Source of the DNA: Dehalococcoidia bacterium
GTDB lineage: Bacteria; Chloroflexota; Dehalococcoidia; GIF9; UBA5629
Direction: 5' to 3'
Assembly: GCA_030604795.1 (NCBI GenBank)
Contig: JAUVVE010000043.1
Location: 1-6,680, forward strand
Length of the DNA stretch: 6,680 bases
Shown here: piece by piece, positions 5,245 through 6,680 of the stretch
Layout of the letters: the number at the start of each line of letters is the position of its first letter
How positions within the stretch are numbered: position 1 is the stretch's first letter
Translations under genes and position numbers: made by a program
Notes under the pieces: generated by a model
The model's input: only the letters and a program-made list of their open reading frames with translations
Told to the model about the DNA's origin: nothing
Database searches by the model: none

Positions 5245-6168
5245 TTGAAGGGAACAGTACTGGTTTTTGGCAGTATCAACACGGACCTTGTCATCTATCT
5301 TGATACTCTCCCAGGACCAGGGGAGACAGTCACTGGCGGCAAGTTCATGTCATTCCCTGGTGGCAAAGGGGCCAACCAAGCAGTAGCCGCGGCACGGGCG
5401 GGAGCGGAGGTCAAGATGTTCGGCTGTATCGGTGATGACTCCCTTGGCAGGGAAAGGATGATGAGCCTCCAAAACGCCGGCGTTTCTACACAGAACATCA
5501 CGGTGAAACCAGGGATTCATTCTGGCATTGCCCAGATTATCGTGGACAAAAGTGGGGAGAACATTATCGCGGTTGCTCCCGGGGCTAATTCCCTGTTCAG
5601 CCTCGACGACATCACTTTCCCTGAACGCTCCGAAGGTGAGACAACTGTAGCCCTTTTCCAGAATGAGATTCCCCAAGTAAGTACCGAAGCCGCCATACGG
5701 GAGTGCAAGAAACGCAAGATGCTGGTTCTGTGGAATACGGCGCCAGCTTGTCAGCAGAAACCCGCCAGAGAAACCCTTGAGGCAGTTGATTTTCTCATCT
5801 GCAACCGACCTGAACTGACCTCCCTTGCTGGCGACGGTGATGACGAAACTCTGGCTCACGTGCTCCGAAGTTGGGGGGCAACGAACGTCGTTGTTACGCT
5901 CGGGGAAAAGGGCTCACTTCTCGTTGCGGCTCAGGAGACGCACCATCAAGAAGCGTTTCCCATTGACGTTGTAGACACCGTTGGTACCGGGGATTGTTTC
6001 TGCGGATTCTTTGCCTGCTCACTGTCGTTCGGCATGTCAGTGAAGGAATCTCTACGAAGAGCGTCGGCAGCAGCGGCGCTCTCGGCTACCGTCAGGGGAG
6101 CGCAGACTTCCATGCCCTCTGCTGACGCGGTAGAAAGATTGCTCTCTGCAACCGGGAACGCCCGGTGA
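5245..6168 (+). CDS. rbsK: Ribokinase (PfkB family sugar kinase)
   Basis: 307 aa, close to E. coli RbsK (309). It phosphorylates D-ribose to ribose 5-phosphate with ATP in the cytoplasm. Visible signatures: the N-terminal GSINTD (9-14), PfkB signature 1 GGKGANQAVAAARAG (39-53), an acidic sugar-binding residue in QNEIPQ (E141), NRPE (N187/E190, the NxxE magnesium motif), VTLGEKGSLL (217-226, nucleotide site) and signature 2 DTVGTGDCFCGFF (244-256) with catalytic base D250. The anion-hole motif is GTGD rather than the usual GAGD, a conservative change. The C-terminal RGAQTSMP matches the ribokinase monovalent-cation region. Start: TTG 5245 gives the canonical N-terminus KGTVLVFGSINTD with AGGAG 6 nt upstream, and there is no better ATG. 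An ADP-ribosylglycohydrolase-type gene follows after 51 nt, so the free sugar may come from nucleoside or ADP-ribose breakdown. Related PfkB kinases of other sugars or nucleosides are the alternative, but the ribokinase motifs favour RbsK. Confidence 0.92.
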   Translation: MKGTVLVFGSINTDLVIYLDTLPGPGETVTGGKFMSFPGGKGANQAVAAARAGAEVKMFGCIGDDSLGRERMMSLQNAGVSTQNITVKPGIHSGIAQIIVDKSGENIIAVAPGANSLFSLDDITFPERSEGETTVALFQNEIPQVSTEAAIRECKKRKMLVLWNTAPACQQKPARETLEAVDFLICNRPELTSLAGDGDDETLAHVLRSWGATNVVVTLGEKGSLLVAAQETHHQEAFPIDVVDTVGTGDCFCGFFACSLSFGMSVKESLRRASAAAALSATVRGAQTSMPSADAVERLLSATGNAR

Positions 6169-6203
6169 TACCTGCCAGCGAAAAAGACGTGATAGACCTC
6201 CGA

Positions 6204-6210
6204 AGGAGGG
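6204..6210 (+). promoter_or_regulatory. Shine-Dalgarno of the ADP-ribosylglycohydrolase gene
   Basis: AGGAGGG ends 9 nt before ATG 6220 and sits in the 51-nt gap after rbsK. It is strong, so the gene can be translated independently of rbsK. It supports the ATG as the start of the long N-terminal extension. Confidence 0.7.
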
Positions 6211-6219
6211 AAAGGAACT

Positions 6220-6680
6220 ATGGCGACACCGAAAGAACTGACCGACCTTATTCGTTATGAAATCGTTCAACGGCGTGAAGAAGGGTACAAAGTGGAGGCT
6301 ATTGAGGAGCGTGTTGAGCGTGCCTTGAAAAGAAGCGACGGGCTAGGAGAGCCAGAACTGTACGCTATCCTCCGCGAGCTCGAAAGCCTGCAACCCACTG
6401 AGTCATTTCCCTATGTGGAACCATCCACGCTGGATGACATCCGCGCCGAACGTCCCGACGGGCCGCGCCGCATGGAACTGAATCTCGCGGATGCCAAGGT
6501 GCTCGACCGCATTCACGGAGCATGGCTGGGACGAGCTGCTGGCTGTGCCCTGGGGAAGCCCGTGGAGGGCTGGCCTAAGGGCCATATTGATAGCTATCTT
6601 CAATTTGCAGAGGCACTACCACTGGATGATTACATCCCTCTGGTGGAAGGACATCCCGAGGGACTCAGACCGCATTCTGC
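6220..6680 (+). CDS. ADP-ribosylglycohydrolase-family protein, 5' part (truncated by window end)
   Basis: An open frame from ATG 6220 to the window edge with no stop, 153 complete codons seen. From about residue 97, RIHGAWLGRAAGCALGKPVEG matches the first helix of ADP-ribosylglycohydrolase (DraG/ARH-like) domains, and PLDDYIP (134-140) fits this bacterial subgroup. The family removes ADP-ribose from proteins or nucleotides, or hydrolyses related N- or O-glycosides, using two magnesium ions. The metal-binding acidic motifs would lie beyond the window, so activity cannot be judged. Residues 1-95 are a charged, mostly helical extension (LIRYEIVQRREEGYKVEAIEE...) absent from minimal DraG proteins. 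The usual Asp in the GxxxGDALG pattern is Cys (GCALG), which I recall in this subgroup. The start is set by AGGAGGG. It is the third plus-strand gene, 51 nt after rbsK, and likely co-transcribed with it. Family call fairly sure; substrate unknown. Confidence 0.85.
   Translation, partial: MATPKELTDLIRYEIVQRREEGYKVEAIEERVERALKRSDGLGEPELYAILRELESLQPTESFPYVEPSTLDDIRAERPDGPRRMELNLADAKVLDRIHGAWLGRAAGCALGKPVEGWPKGHIDSYLQFAEALPLDDYIPLVEGHPEGLRPHS

Overview
The window looks like chromosomal DNA of an anaerobic or facultative bacterium with moderate GC content. The fused LutB/LutA protein, the LarA-family racemase and a QueG-type HEAT fragment would fit Chloroflexota or deep-branching sediment lineages. 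That placement rests on gene style only and is weak. I see no mobile element, CRISPR array, tRNA or rRNA.

Left half (37-4291, minus strand): a compact three-gene operon. In transcription order it encodes a LarA-type nickel-pincer 2-hydroxyacid racemase, a stand-alone LUD-domain protein, and a large fusion of LutB (LUD plus two 4Fe-4S motifs) with LutA (two CCG domains). Gaps are 36 and 67 nt. A sigma70-like promoter with a perfect TTGACA box lies 58-86 nt upstream of the racemase start. The set reads as a 2-hydroxyacid module: LarA interconverts the enantiomers of lactate or a related acid, and the flavin-independent LUD/Fe-S complex oxidises one of them. The stand-alone LUD protein is about 70% identical to the LUD domain of the fusion, so it probably arose by local duplication.

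Middle (4292-4993): a divergent intergenic region without a conventional gene. It holds the larA promoter, three good inverted repeats, and a possible 26-residue single-pass membrane miniprotein (4747-4827) behind a near-perfect Shine-Dalgarno sequence.

Right half (4994-6680, plus strand): a 79-residue HEAT-repeat ORF resembling only the C-terminal end of QueG, probably a remnant. Its stop codon abuts the Shine-Dalgarno of a TTG-started ribokinase (rbsK), which is followed by the 5' part of an ADP-ribosylglycohydrolase-family gene cut by the window edge. The last two genes suggest salvage of ribose or ADP-ribose-type nucleoside fragments.

Most of the window is recognisable metabolism. The least explained items are the miniprotein, the hairpins of the divergent region, and the LUD duplication.
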